NCBI RefSeq assembly: GCF_006716305.1
Contig: NZ_VFOU01000002.1
Location: 434,001 to 498,000, forward strand
Direction of reading: 5' to 3'
DNA from: Enteractinococcus coprophilus
Lineage (GTDB): Bacteria > Actinomycetota > Actinomycetes > Actinomycetales > Micrococcaceae
Length of the DNA stretch: 64,000 nt
A program made the position numbers and the translations under genes. Below are positions 53,172 through 62,677 of this stretch, piece after piece (the stretch's first letter is position 1; each line of letters starts with the position of its first letter). The notes beneath the pieces are model-generated. The model ran no database searches. It saw only the letters and a list, made by a program, of their open reading frames with translations, and was not told the DNA's origin.

Positions 53172-54539
53172 TCAGCGCAATGAGTCCTTGTGCTGCGCGG
53201 TGCGGAAGATCGTGGGCTGCAGGTCTTCGGCCGGCGGCATCCACGCCGCAGGATCTGCGACGACCTGATCGCCTGAACGAATGTCCTTGACTTCGTGGAC
53301 AGCCTGACCGTTTTCGAAGTTGGTAAACCATACATATGGGATACCTCGGCGATCGGCATGCCGGATCTGTCGACCGAATTTCTCAGCCTTCGTAGCGACT
53401 TCGGTGTTGATCCCGCGACTGCGCAATTGCTGGGCCACATCCTGAGCGGCCGACCAATCTTCATCGGAAGTCAGTGCAACATAAACTGCTGTCGGAACCT
53501 TGCGCGTCGTCTCCACCATGTTTTGTGAAAACATCCGAGAAATCAATCGAGTGACACCGATCGACAGACCGACACCAGGGAAGCTGCGTTTGCCCTTGGT
53601 TGCCAGTGCGTCATAGCGGCCACCAGAACAGATCGAGCCGAGTTGTTCATGTCCCACCAGATTGGTCTCATAGACCGTGCCGGTGTAATAATCCAGGCCA
53701 CGGGCGATTGATAGGTCCGCTACTGCAGTGCCCGGAGCCCGTTTGTGTAACTGGTCAATGACTTCTGCCAGTTCTTGTAGACCCTCTTCAAGTAGTTCAT
53801 CTTCCACCCCAAGAGCACGGACCTGAGTAACGAATGAGGAATCCTCGGCACGGATTTGTGCCAGAGCCAACGCCAATTCGGCCTGTTCTGCGGTAGCGCC
53901 AAGTTCTTCTTGAAGGGCTTCTGAGACCTTTTCTGGGCCGATCTTTTCCAGCTTGTCGATATTGCGTAACACGCCGGCAGTGTCGTTCAGACCGATGCCG
54001 CGGTAGAAACCTTCAGCAAGCTTACGGTTATTAATCCGAATGATGAATTCACCAATAGGAAGCTTTGACAGGGCTTCGGCCATGACTAAAGCCACGTCGA
54101 TGTCGTGGCGGAAGTCCAGTGCGCCGTCACCTACGACGTCAATATCTGCCTGGGTGAATTCTCGTGCGCGGCCTTCTTGTGGACGTTCACCGCGCCAGAC
54201 TTTTTGTATCTGATAGCGACGGAACGGGAAATTCAGGTGGCCGGCATTCTCAATCACGTACCGTGCAAAGGGCACAGTCAGGTCAAAGTGCAGGGCCAAA
54301 CGTGATGTGTCAGACGGATCGGGTGCCTCGGTCTCGTGGATGCGGGAGACCGTGTAGACCTCTTTGTCGATATCGCCTTTGCGCAATAGGGTCCCGAGTG
54401 GTTCCACCGCACGAGTCTCAATATTGGAAAATCCATGGAGTTCGAAGACTTCTGCCAGTGTATTGAGCACATGGAGTTCGACGAGACGCTCTTCAGGCAG
54501 CCATTCGTGGAACCCAGAAAGTGAAGTCTTACGGGACAT
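53172..54539 (-). CDS. hisS: Histidyl-tRNA synthetase
   Basis: Class II synthetase, 455 residues from the preferred start. Motif 2 region VWRGERPQEGRAREFTQADIDVVG, the histidine-specific ARGLDYYTGTVYE and GGRYDAL, and the C-terminal anticodon domain (VYVALTSDEDWSAAQDVAQQLRSRGI) are all present. The frame opens at a TTG (54578), but ATG 54539 (MSRKTSLSGFHEW) matches the family start and has TTGGAG 11 nt upstream. It is divergent from the DUF349 gene. Confidence 0.95.
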   Translation of the reverse strand: MSRKTSLSGFHEWLPEERLVELHVLNTLAEVFELHGFSNIETRAVEPLGTLLRKGDIDKEVYTVSRIHETEAPDPSDTSRLALHFDLTVPFARYVIENAGHLNFPFRRYQIQKVWRGERPQEGRAREFTQADIDVVGDGALDFRHDIDVALVMAEALSKLPIGEFIIRINNRKLAEGFYRGIGLNDTAGVLRNIDKLEKIGPEKVSEALQEELGATAEQAELALALAQIRAEDSSFVTQVRALGVEDELLEEGLQELAEVIDQLHKRAPGTAVADLSIARGLDYYTGTVYETNLVGHEQLGSICSGGRYDALATKGKRSFPGVGLSIGVTRLISRMFSQNMVETTRKVPTAVYVALTSDEDWSAAQDVAQQLRSRGINTEVATKAEKFGRQIRHADRRGIPYVWFTNFENGQAVHEVKDIRSGDQVVADPAAWMPPAEDLQPTIFRTAQHKDSLR

Positions 54540-54708
54540 AGCGGTGTGATCTCCAAGAGTTCTGTCGTGGTAGTGCAATGCGCAGACTTACGCATCCTTT
54601 ATAAAGTACTCTGCCATTGTATGCCTTTCGCGTAAGCTGTCAGTGACCATCTCATCACAGTCATCCGATGGCTGACGAGATCTCCACCTACGGAAGAAAG
54701 TTATAGCG

Positions 54709-56070
54709 GTGACAACGAGTCAACAACCCGACGCCCCCAAACCAGTAGCTCCTAAACCAAGCGCTGTGACCCCAGCAGAAGTCCCCCCGGTCGCACCGGT
54801 GGCGCCTACGCCTGCCTACACCTCTGATCTTGGGCAAGCCAAGCAATTTGCTGAGGTATCGGACGACGGTGTTGTAACACTGCTCGATGGCGAAGAAAAG
54901 GTCGAGGTCGGCCAGGTGCCAGAAGCTTCCACTGAGGACGCCCTTGCCTATTACGTTCGGAAATATGATGACGTGATGACGCAGCTGCAATTGCTCAAAC
55001 AGCGTCTCGATACTGATGTATCAAACCAGGAGTTACAGAAGACTCTTGATCAGATCGACGCGACAATTGCCGCCCGACAGATGGTCGGCGATATGGCCAA
55101 GCTCCGGGACTTGTCAAAACAGCTGCGCAATGATCTTGTCGAACGCCACGCCAAAATGCAGGCGCAACGCGAACAGGCCATCGCCGAACAGCAGGCTGCC
55201 CGTCAAAAGATTGTGGATGAAGCAGAACAAGTCTCTGCTCAGGACCCAGAGAAGACCCAGTGGAAACAATCAACCGCGAGAATGCGTGAATTGTTTGACC
55301 AGTGGCGCACAACCCAGAAATCTGGTCCGCGTTTACCTCGAGCAACTGAAGACGAGTTATGGAAACGTTTCCGTTCAGCTCGTAATACATTTGAAAAGAA
55401 CCGGCGCGCCTTCTTTTCTCAATTGGATGCACGAAACGCTGAAGCGAAAAAGACTAAAGAAGAGCTGATTGCTCGTGCTGAGGCTCTGCAGGATTCCACT
55501 GATTGGGGTCCCACAACGGTCAAGTACCGTGAATTGATGAATGAGTGGAAAAAGTCTCCGCGTGCTTCGCGGAAGGACGATGATGCACTGTGGGCGCGCT
55601 TCCGCGCGGCGCAGGATGTCTTCTTTAACGCTCGCGATGCCGCCAATGCTGAATTAGACCGTGAGTACGAAGCCAACTTGGCGGTCAAAGAGCAGATTCT
55701 GAAAGACGCTGAACAGCATCTGCCGTTCAAAAGTCTCGAGTCAGCCCGGACCGTTATGAAGGATATTCGTGCACGCTGGGACGAAGCTGGTCGTGTTCCG
55801 CGCAAGGACATGAGTCGGATGGAAACGGCGATGACCAAGCTTGAGCGTGCGCTATCGGATTTAGAAGACGAACACTGGCGCAAGACCGATCCTGAGACCA
55901 AGGCACGCACGGATTCTGCCTTGACACAGCTGGAAGATACGATAGCTCAGTTGGAAGCAGACCTTGCTGCTGCCGAGCAAGCTGGAGATCAAAAGAAGGT
56001 CGCTGCTGTGCAAGAAGCTCTCAAAGCTCGCCGGCAATGGCTAGAAGTTGTTCAAGCTGCTGGTGAATAG
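54709..56070 (+). CDS. DUF349 domain protein
   Basis: A 453-residue, mostly coiled-coil protein. The N-terminus is proline/alanine-rich and probably disordered (1-45). Several DUF349 repeats follow; each carries a KxxW-type helix pair: QWKQSTARMRELFDQWRTTQKSG, LWKRFRSARNTFEKNRRAFFSQ, TVKYRELMNEWKKSPRASRKDDDALWARFRAAQDVFF. The last 60 residues are a Gln/Ala coiled coil. Distant relatives include proteins linked to SOS-independent filamentation, but the function is not known. GTG start with GGAAGAAAG. Position between hisS and rsh is conserved in actinobacteria. Confidence 0.9.
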   Translation: MTTSQQPDAPKPVAPKPSAVTPAEVPPVAPVAPTPAYTSDLGQAKQFAEVSDDGVVTLLDGEEKVEVGQVPEASTEDALAYYVRKYDDVMTQLQLLKQRLDTDVSNQELQKTLDQIDATIAARQMVGDMAKLRDLSKQLRNDLVERHAKMQAQREQAIAEQQAARQKIVDEAEQVSAQDPEKTQWKQSTARMRELFDQWRTTQKSGPRLPRATEDELWKRFRSARNTFEKNRRAFFSQLDARNAEAKKTKEELIARAEALQDSTDWGPTTVKYRELMNEWKKSPRASRKDDDALWARFRAAQDVFFNARDAANAELDREYEANLAVKEQILKDAEQHLPFKSLESARTVMKDIRARWDEAGRVPRKDMSRMETAMTKLERALSDLEDEHWRKTDPETKARTDSALTQLEDTIAQLEADLAAAEQAGDQKKVAAVQEALKARRQWLEVVQAAGE

Positions 56071-56101
56071 GTCCTCTTAACCAGCCAACGCGAAGTTATC
56101 C

Positions 56102-56141
56102 ACAGCTCCGGTCGACAGTCCGTCGGCCGGAGCTGTTTTTT
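56102..56141 (+). terminator. Rho-independent terminator of the DUF349 gene
   Basis: ACAGCTCCGG - 15 nt - CCGGAGCTGT followed by a T6 run (56136-56141), 31 nt after the stop codon. It is a classical intrinsic terminator. Confidence 0.9.
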
Positions 56142-56156
56142 GTCATCATAAGATGC

Positions 56157-56789
56157 ATGACTACTTCGCATAGTGCTTCACCATTCTTGATGACCAATGA
56201 ATATCACTTATACGTCCCGAACAATCCATTCAACGCCTCCGAGCTGTCTGCGATGACCTATCATGGGATGCTCCGGCCGCAATTTGGTCCATTCTATGTT
56301 GACATCGACCTACCAGATACGGCATCACAACGAGCTAAAAGCGTGCGTATGGTGGGTGAACGTCTCATCTCTGGCAGTTGGACTGCAACCTTGCTCACCG
56401 CAGCGTGGATTCACTTAGGTGGACAAGCGCCCGAAATCTTCGAAGCTGCGACCGCCTCTATCCCGCGTAAGAGGCGTAGATCTAGGATTATGCCTTCGGC
56501 CATTCGCCAGTCAGACTATTTGGACCGCGCGGAGGTATCAGAAGATGACTTACAAGTCATTGGTGGCGTAGTTGTCACAGCGCCAGAATTGACCATCGTA
56601 GATCTGCTGAGGGTCGGCGGCGTCCAACGATATCAGGCTCGCGTCTATGAGCTATTCAACCGAATTGATCTCAACGCGATGAGGCAACGTCTCCAGGACC
56701 AGAGTTCCTTGCCTGGGATGAGCACTGCCCAACAACTCTTCGAGTCATTAGTCAAGGACTACAGCGGCGCCAAGCAACACGTAGCCTAG
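56157..56789 (+). CDS. AbiEi antitoxin-like protein, orphan
   Basis: A 210-residue protein resembling the actinobacterial proteins annotated as type IV toxin-antitoxin AbiEi family: an N-terminal half with LLTAAWIHLGGQAP and a C-terminal region VVTAPELTIVDLLRVGG and ARVYELFNRIDLNAMRQRL. No AbiEii nucleotidyltransferase toxin is adjacent; the next gene is rsh on the opposite strand, so it is not a complete toxin-antitoxin pair. No Shine-Dalgarno sequence precedes the ATG; CATCAT at the leaderless distance is a poor -10. It overlaps the rsh stop by 4 bp. Function is not known. Confidence 0.65.
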   Translation: MTTSHSASPFLMTNEYHLYVPNNPFNASELSAMTYHGMLRPQFGPFYVDIDLPDTASQRAKSVRMVGERLISGSWTATLLTAAWIHLGGQAPEIFEAATASIPRKRRRSRIMPSAIRQSDYLDRAEVSEDDLQVIGGVVVTAPELTIVDLLRVGGVQRYQARVYELFNRIDLNAMRQRLQDQSSLPGMSTAQQLFESLVKDYSGAKQHVA

Positions 56790-59086
56790 GTGGCCGCAGA
56801 ATTCTTACTTCGATCTGAACGACGGTAGACATCATACACACCGTCTACTTGACGGACCGCATTCATCAGATGTTCAAGATGATCGGTGTCACCCATTTCA
56901 AAAACGAAGCTGGTTTCAGCCACGCGATCCCGACGAGTTTTCACATTCGCGCTGAGGATATTTACATGATGGTCAGACAGCACCGCTGTCAGGTCTGACA
57001 AGAGTTGCTTACGGTCCAATGCGAGCACCAGAATGTCGACGTTAAACGTAGCGTCGGACGTTGGCGCCCACTCTACCTTAATGAGTCGGTCCTCTTCAGT
57101 CGTATTGACGATGTTTAGACAGTCTTTGCGATGGACTGAGATCCCCGAGCCTCTTGTGACAAACCCGATGATGCTGTCCGGCGGTACGGGCGCACAACAA
57201 CGTGCCAGTTTCGCCATCACATCGCCTGCCCCGGGAACCACGATGCCAGAGTCGGCATGCCGCGAGGGCTGGGGAATAGCAGGTATCGCGACCGTGTCCG
57301 GTTCTGGTTCGGGCTTTTCGTCTTCGGGAGACAGTAAGCGTTCTATTCGGTCTAAGACGTTGGTTAACGACAAGGATCCATCGCCGATACTCGCATAGAG
57401 CCCTTGAATGTCTTCGTGGTTGAGTTGTTCGGCAACTTGGGTGAGGGTATCGGTACTGAGCATTTGCTGCAAAGGAAGGGTGCGCTTGCGTGCCTCTTTG
57501 GTTAATAACTCTTTACCACGCTCAATAACCTCGTCTCTGCGTTCTTTAGAGAACCAGTGACGTATGCGGTTCCGGGCACGACCCGACCGAACGAAGCCGA
57601 GCCAGTCTTGTGAGGGCCCAGCGTTCTCGCCTTTATCAGTAAAGATCTCGATAGTGTCGCCGTGATTTAGCACGGTATTTAGTGGCACGAGACGGTCATT
57701 AACGCGTGCGCCCACCGTTCGGTGGCCGACCTGGGTGTGCACACTGTAGGCGAAGTCCACTGGAGTAGACCCGGATGGAAGCGCTTTGATCTCGCCTTTC
57801 GGCGTGAAAACATAAACTTCTGCTGAGCCGATTTCGGTGCGCAATGAGTCAAGAAAATCATTGGGATCCGCAGCGTCTTGTTGCCAGTCGAGAACAGTTT
57901 TCAGCCACCCTGGAGTTTCTGCATCAGCGGTTCCGCCACGCTTATAAACCCAGTGGGCAGCGACACCATATTCTGCTCGATGATGCATCTCATGGGTCCG
58001 TATCTGGATTTCAACACGTTTGCCGCCGGGGCCGATCACTGTGGTGTGCAATGACTGGTACATGTTGAACTTCGGCATTGCGATGTAATCTTTGAATCGT
58101 CCAGGTATTGGTGACCACCGGGCGTGTAGGGCACCTAAAACTGCATAACAGTCCCGGACCGAATCGACAAGAACCCTGATGCCCAGCAGGTCATAGATCT
58201 CATTGAACTCTTTGTCCTGTTCCTGCATCTTTTGGTAGATCGAGTAATAATGTTTCGATCGACCCGTCACCGTGGCCCTAATCTTTACGGAACGAAGCTC
58301 TTTATCGACTTGCTCTGTCAGGTTCGCCACAATCTTCTGGCGCTGTGGAGTGCGCTCCCCCACGAGCCGAACAATCTCTGCATAAACTTTCGGTGACAGC
58401 GCTGCGAATGATAGATCCTCAAGTTCCCACTTGATGGTGTTCAAGCCGAGACGATGAGCAAGCGCGGCGTAGATTTCTAGGGTTTCTTTGGCTTTGCGTG
58501 CAGAGGATTCAGGGGCAACGTAACGCCAAGTACGAGCGTTGTGCAGCCGATCAGCAAGTTTGATCATCAACACGCGAACATCTTTGGCCATCGCAATGAT
58601 CATCTTGCGAACGGTTTCTGCTTCTGCAGCGGACCCGAACTCAACCCGATCCAGCTTGGTGACACCATCAACCAGCAACGCAACGTCAGGGCCAAAGTCC
58701 TTGGTTAACTGTTCAAGAGTGTATTCAGTATCTTCAACAGTATCGTGCAAAAGTGCAGCAATGAGCGTTTCACCGGTCAGACCGAGTTCTGCAAGGATTG
58801 TGGCTACCGCTACCGGATGCGTGATGTAGGGATCGCCAGACTTTCGGTACTGCTCACGATGATGGTAATTAGCCACGTTAAAAGCTCGAATAATTGGACC
58901 GATGTCGTCCTTGGGGTTCCGAACTTTCAGAGTACGAACCAGAGGTTCGAGTAGCGGGGAATACCCTCGGCCGGTGAGCCGGGCGAAGCGACCAAAACCT
59001 CGTGCCGGTGTCAGGGCATCAGGGCCCTTATGTCCACCATGAGGTGATGTTGGTTGTGATGAAGCCACAAACCCTCCCCTTGCCAC
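56786..59086 (-). CDS. Bifunctional (p)ppGpp synthetase/hydrolase (RelA/SpoT homologue)
   Basis: Long RSH protein of 766 residues controlling the stringent response (rel). The HD hydrolase domain is intact: YITHPVAVA (His90), LLHDTVEDT (114-119) and ADRLHNART. The synthetase domain has YDLLGIRVLVD and GRFKDYIAMPK; the RFKD form is the bifunctional type. TGS (EVYVFTPKGEIKALPSGSTPVDFAY), helical and zinc-finger-like regions follow, with a C-terminal ACT domain. Both activities are therefore expected. It lies downstream of secF, after a terminator. Confidence 0.95.
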   Translation of the reverse strand: MARGGFVASSQPTSPHGGHKGPDALTPARGFGRFARLTGRGYSPLLEPLVRTLKVRNPKDDIGPIIRAFNVANYHHREQYRKSGDPYITHPVAVATILAELGLTGETLIAALLHDTVEDTEYTLEQLTKDFGPDVALLVDGVTKLDRVEFGSAAEAETVRKMIIAMAKDVRVLMIKLADRLHNARTWRYVAPESSARKAKETLEIYAALAHRLGLNTIKWELEDLSFAALSPKVYAEIVRLVGERTPQRQKIVANLTEQVDKELRSVKIRATVTGRSKHYYSIYQKMQEQDKEFNEIYDLLGIRVLVDSVRDCYAVLGALHARWSPIPGRFKDYIAMPKFNMYQSLHTTVIGPGGKRVEIQIRTHEMHHRAEYGVAAHWVYKRGGTADAETPGWLKTVLDWQQDAADPNDFLDSLRTEIGSAEVYVFTPKGEIKALPSGSTPVDFAYSVHTQVGHRTVGARVNDRLVPLNTVLNHGDTIEIFTDKGENAGPSQDWLGFVRSGRARNRIRHWFSKERRDEVIERGKELLTKEARKRTLPLQQMLSTDTLTQVAEQLNHEDIQGLYASIGDGSLSLTNVLDRIERLLSPEDEKPEPEPDTVAIPAIPQPSRHADSGIVVPGAGDVMAKLARCCAPVPPDSIIGFVTRGSGISVHRKDCLNIVNTTEEDRLIKVEWAPTSDATFNVDILVLALDRKQLLSDLTAVLSDHHVNILSANVKTRRDRVAETSFVFEMGDTDHLEHLMNAVRQVDGVYDVYRRSDRSKNSAAT

Positions 59087-59170
59087 GAAATTCGATCTAG
59101 TGACCTAGTTTAGTGCGTCACAAACCTTTGGTGACAATTATTTGCTGGATTCGAACATATCAGCTTAAAA

Positions 59171-59216
59171 CACAGCGATCCTAACGCCCAGACTCAAGGC
59201 TATAGGACCGCTGTTT
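59171..59216 (-). terminator. secF terminator
   Basis: On the minus strand CAGCGGTCCTA-type arms (59203-59213 with 59173-59183) form an 11-bp stem; the single DNA mismatch becomes a G-U pair in the minus-strand RNA. A TTTT tract follows near 59166-59170. It lies about 20 nt after the secF stop. Confidence 0.65.
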
Positions 59217-59232
59217 ATGATGCGTAGAAGTA

Positions 59233-60258
59233 CTACGTATTTGACGCATCTGCCGTTACGGAGTTCTCGTCCTTCGATTCAAGCGAGCCGCGACGACGTA
59301 GGATTTTCGCATCGCGGTCTTTGAGACCCTCTTCGTTTCTCCGGAAGAGTGCGTATAGCGGGGCTTGAATAAACAGTGTGGCCACAGTACCAACGATGAT
59401 GCCCACAAAAATCGACAGTGAAATGTCTCGCAGCGTTCCGGCACCGAGTAAACCCGCACCAATGAACAAGATTGACCCTACCGGCAAAATGCCCACGATG
59501 GAGGTCGTGATCGAGCGTACCAATGTTTGGTTTACCGCCAGGTTGACTAACTCATCAAAGGTTCGTCTCCGGTCTTCTTCGAGATTCTGTGTATTTTCGC
59601 GGATCTTATCGAATACCACGACGGTGTCATAGAGCGAATAAGACAAGATCAACAGGAAACCAATGATGGCTGGTGGGGTGACCTCGAAACCTATTGCGCC
59701 ATAGATACCAACGGTCAGCGCGACGACATACATCAAACCCACGATCGCTGCCGCCGACATTTTCCATGTGCGGAAATAGATCGCTAGGTATAGTGCGACG
59801 AGCACCAGGAACACGATCAGACCGATTAACATTTGTTGTGAGACAGCCGCACCCCACGTTGGACCCACAAAGTTGGAAGTCACTTGTTCCTGAGCCACGC
59901 CATAACCTTCCTGGAGGTTAGTGGCGACTTGTAGGGTCTGATCATCAGAGAGTTCTGCGGTTTGGACCCGGACTGTTCCAGGCGCGATATTGGTAGCTGT
60001 CGCTTCCACCTCGGGTACAACTGCCGTTACGGCTTGTTCACCAATCGATGGATCCGTATTTTCTACTGCGGAGACGGTAAATTCGGAACCTCCCCGAAAT
60101 TCAATACCGAGGTTGAATCCTCCGCGGAGCGCCGTAATTCCTCCGGCTACCACCAGGAGGATCAACGCGACAACAAACCAGGTCTTCCATTTCTGAACGA
60201 ATTGGTAGGATTTTTTGCCCGCATAGAGTTCGTTACCCCAGGTTGCTAAGCGACTCAT
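59233..60258 (-). CDS. secF: Protein translocase subunit SecF
   Basis: Partner of SecD that uses the proton motive force to drive late steps of Sec export. The 341-residue chain has a first membrane helix (about 27-45), a periplasmic domain beginning GFNLGIEFRGGSEFTVSAVE, and five further helices (from about 145), with the conserved ILSYSLYDTVVVFDKIREN motif near 205-222. It overlaps secD by 4 bp (ATGA). Confidence 0.95.
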   Translation of the reverse strand: MSRLATWGNELYAGKKSYQFVQKWKTWFVVALILLVVAGGITALRGGFNLGIEFRGGSEFTVSAVENTDPSIGEQAVTAVVPEVEATATNIAPGTVRVQTAELSDDQTLQVATNLQEGYGVAQEQVTSNFVGPTWGAAVSQQMLIGLIVFLVLVALYLAIYFRTWKMSAAAIVGLMYVVALTVGIYGAIGFEVTPPAIIGFLLILSYSLYDTVVVFDKIRENTQNLEEDRRRTFDELVNLAVNQTLVRSITTSIVGILPVGSILFIGAGLLGAGTLRDISLSIFVGIIVGTVATLFIQAPLYALFRRNEEGLKDRDAKILRRRGSLESKDENSVTADASNT

Positions 60259-61994
60259 GAGTCCTCCTGTGCAGGCTCGCGATCGGATGTGCTGGATGAC
60301 TGCAGGGCTGCGGCGCGTTCTGCTGCCCGGCGTTCTGCAATGGTCTGGCGCCGCGCCGCTTCTTTGCCAGAGCGTTTATTTTTCTTCGACCGGACCTCAA
60401 CGACCTCTTCTTCGGGACGGAACTCGCGAATGCGCCCTGCTCCCTGGTAGAGAGGTTTTTGTCCCAAGAGCGACGGATCCATGCCTGACATTGGGTGACC
60501 CGAAGCGAAGAATCTTGTCTTTGCCAACAGTTGCATAACCGGATGGGTAAACATGTAAACAACAATGAGGTCGGCAATAGAGGTCAACCCTAACGTGAAT
60601 GCAAAGCCTCTCACGTTGCCGACGGCAACGAAGAACAGCACCACCGAAGCAAGTATGTTCACCAGCTTTGAAACCGTAATAGTGCGTTTGGCCCGGTCCC
60701 ACCCATAATTCACGGCAGCTTCGAAAGGACGGCCGTTGCGCATTTCATCTTTAATACGTTCGAAGTACACAATGAACGAGTCAGCTGTCAGGCCAATCGA
60801 GACGATAATACCCGCGATGCCCGCCAGCGATAAACGGTAGTTATCAGACCAACCGAGCAACACGATAGCTTGATAGGTCAAAATACCCATAATCAAAATC
60901 GATGTCAGAGTAACGAGACCAAGTGCCCGATACTGGAAGAACTGATAGACCGCAACGAGAGCTAGACCAATGAGACCTGCTACGAGTCCCCAAAACAGCT
61001 GATCTTGACCAAGGGTGGCCGAAATCTGCTGTTCCGATTCAACTTCGAAGGAGATCGGCAGTGAACCGTATTGCAGCTGCTCGGCAAGCTGTGCCGCGCT
61101 TTCTTCGTCAAAGTTTCCAGAGATCTGCGCTTGACCATCAAGAATGACGGCCTGCGAAGCGGGCGCCGAGACGATCTGGCCATCGAGCAGGATCGCAAAC
61201 TGATCTTGTGGTGAGGTCATGCCAGTCAGACGCTGAGTGATTTCGCGGAATTTCTCAGCACCCTCGGATTCAAACCGGATGTTGACGACCCACTGGTTCG
61301 CTGACACTCCGGTGGGCGTCGATGCCATGCCGTGGTCGGCGGACTCGATCTGATCGCCAGAGATTTCAAGGGGTCCCAGAATGTATTTGACTTGGGTGTC
61401 GAAATCACACGCTACGACGGCCTCATCGGCTGGTAAATCGTCGCGAATCTGCGAGGCTTCAGGTGCCGCGCAATCAGTGCGCTGGAACTCGTCATAAACT
61501 TCCGTGGTAATCCAGTTCGGATCGGAGCCGTTCTCAGGGGTAGCTTCAGGTTCGGGAATTTCAGAAACATCCAGGCGTTCTTCTTCCGGAGTGGCCTGGA
61601 ACGAACCAGCAGTAAGAACTGACCGGAATTCCATGTTGGCGGATGCTTGGATCAATTCGCGCGTCTGGGCGTCTGGGGTACCCGGCATGGAAACAACCAC
61701 GTTGTCGTCACCTTGGGTGTTGATCTCAGCCTCTGAAACACCAGATCCGTCCACGCGTTGACGGATAATCTCAACGGCCTGGTTCATCTGCTCGGCAGTA
61801 ACAGCTTCGCCCGTTGTGGTTTCTGGAGACAGCACCATCTGGGTACCGCCCTCAAGGTCAAGAGCTAGCAGCGGGAGACCGTTGGAATTATTGGTAGCAA
61901 TGCCAATGCCCATGATGACACCCAAACCAACAATAATAGCTGTCAGCCATGCCAGCGCACGTCGCGCACGGGATTGAGAGTTCTTAGACGCCAT
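60255..61994 (-). CDS. secD: Protein translocase subunit SecD
   Basis: Six-helix membrane protein of 579 residues. The N-terminal helix (about 11-31) leads to GLPLLALDLEGGTQMVL, then the large P1 periplasmic domain (about 60-325), here with an acidic insertion (about 135-160). The transmembrane block (about 330-500) carries AGIAGIIVSIGLTADSFIVYFERIKDEMRNG. The C-terminal tail is cytosolic and basic. It lies between yajC and secF, forming the auxiliary Sec operon. Confidence 0.95.
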   Translation of the reverse strand: MASKNSQSRARRALAWLTAIIVGLGVIMGIGIATNNSNGLPLLALDLEGGTQMVLSPETTTGEAVTAEQMNQAVEIIRQRVDGSGVSEAEINTQGDDNVVVSMPGTPDAQTRELIQASANMEFRSVLTAGSFQATPEEERLDVSEIPEPEATPENGSDPNWITTEVYDEFQRTDCAAPEASQIRDDLPADEAVVACDFDTQVKYILGPLEISGDQIESADHGMASTPTGVSANQWVVNIRFESEGAEKFREITQRLTGMTSPQDQFAILLDGQIVSAPASQAVILDGQAQISGNFDEESAAQLAEQLQYGSLPISFEVESEQQISATLGQDQLFWGLVAGLIGLALVAVYQFFQYRALGLVTLTSILIMGILTYQAIVLLGWSDNYRLSLAGIAGIIVSIGLTADSFIVYFERIKDEMRNGRPFEAAVNYGWDRAKRTITVSKLVNILASVVLFFVAVGNVRGFAFTLGLTSIADLIVVYMFTHPVMQLLAKTRFFASGHPMSGMDPSLLGQKPLYQGAGRIREFRPEEEVVEVRSKKNKRSGKEAARRQTIAERRAAERAAALQSSSTSDREPAQEDS

Positions 61995-62050
61995 GAATAT
62001 AACAGGCTTTCAATATGGTTTTCGACAAAAAGGAACTGCGGCCGGAGCGT

Positions 62051-62509
62051 CTAGCGATCCCGGTCGTCGCGTGGGTCTTTGTATTCTGAACCGTATTCGC
62101 TATCGGAGGTCTCAGGCGACGTCTGTTCTGGGTAATCGGGGATGTCATCGACCGTGATACCGGATTCAGGAAGCTCTTCGGCAGCGCTTTCTTCAACGAC
62201 TTGGCCCACAGCTTGCAAGTGAACAGTGGCAAAGTGTCCTGGCGATAATTCCAACACGACTTTATTATCATCACGATCGAGTTCGATAATGGTGCCGTAG
62301 AGGCCAAACGTCGTCATGACTTGCATTCCGGGTTGCAGTGAAGCGCGCTGTTCTTGCTGCGTTTTCATTGCTTTACGGCTGCGACGGATCATCATGAAGA
62401 ACAGCAAACCAAGCACTGCCAACATCAAGAGCATAAACATGCTCGAACCGCCTTCTTGGCCGCCTTCGGCTTGTGCGATAACGGTGGCGATTTCAGCGTT
62501 ATAGGTCAT
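62051..62509 (-). CDS. yajC: Preprotein translocase subunit YajC
   Basis: Small Sec accessory protein of 152 residues. A single membrane helix (about 22-40, SSMFMLLMLAVLGLLFFMMIR) is followed by the YajC core RRSRKAMKTQQEQRASLQPGMQVMTTFGLYGTIIELDRDDNKVVLELSPG, then an acidic tail typical of actinobacteria. It sits between ruvB and secD, the conserved order. Confidence 0.94.
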   Translation of the reverse strand: MTYNAEIATVIAQAEGGQEGGSSMFMLLMLAVLGLLFFMMIRRSRKAMKTQQEQRASLQPGMQVMTTFGLYGTIIELDRDDNKVVLELSPGHFATVHLQAVGQVVEESAAEELPESGITVDDIPDYPEQTSPETSDSEYGSEYKDPRDDRDR

Positions 62510-62677
62510 TTAGTCTTCTACCAACTATCTTGTTGTCATACAGTGCACAGCAATGCACCCACGGAAACTGCCGGTTTTGCGGCATTTACACAATGTCTGA
62601 GCCTATCCTAATGGCCCGACTTAAATAGCGTGAATTTCATGTCGTGGGCCAGCGGCAGCCATGAGGTCTGATATCAG

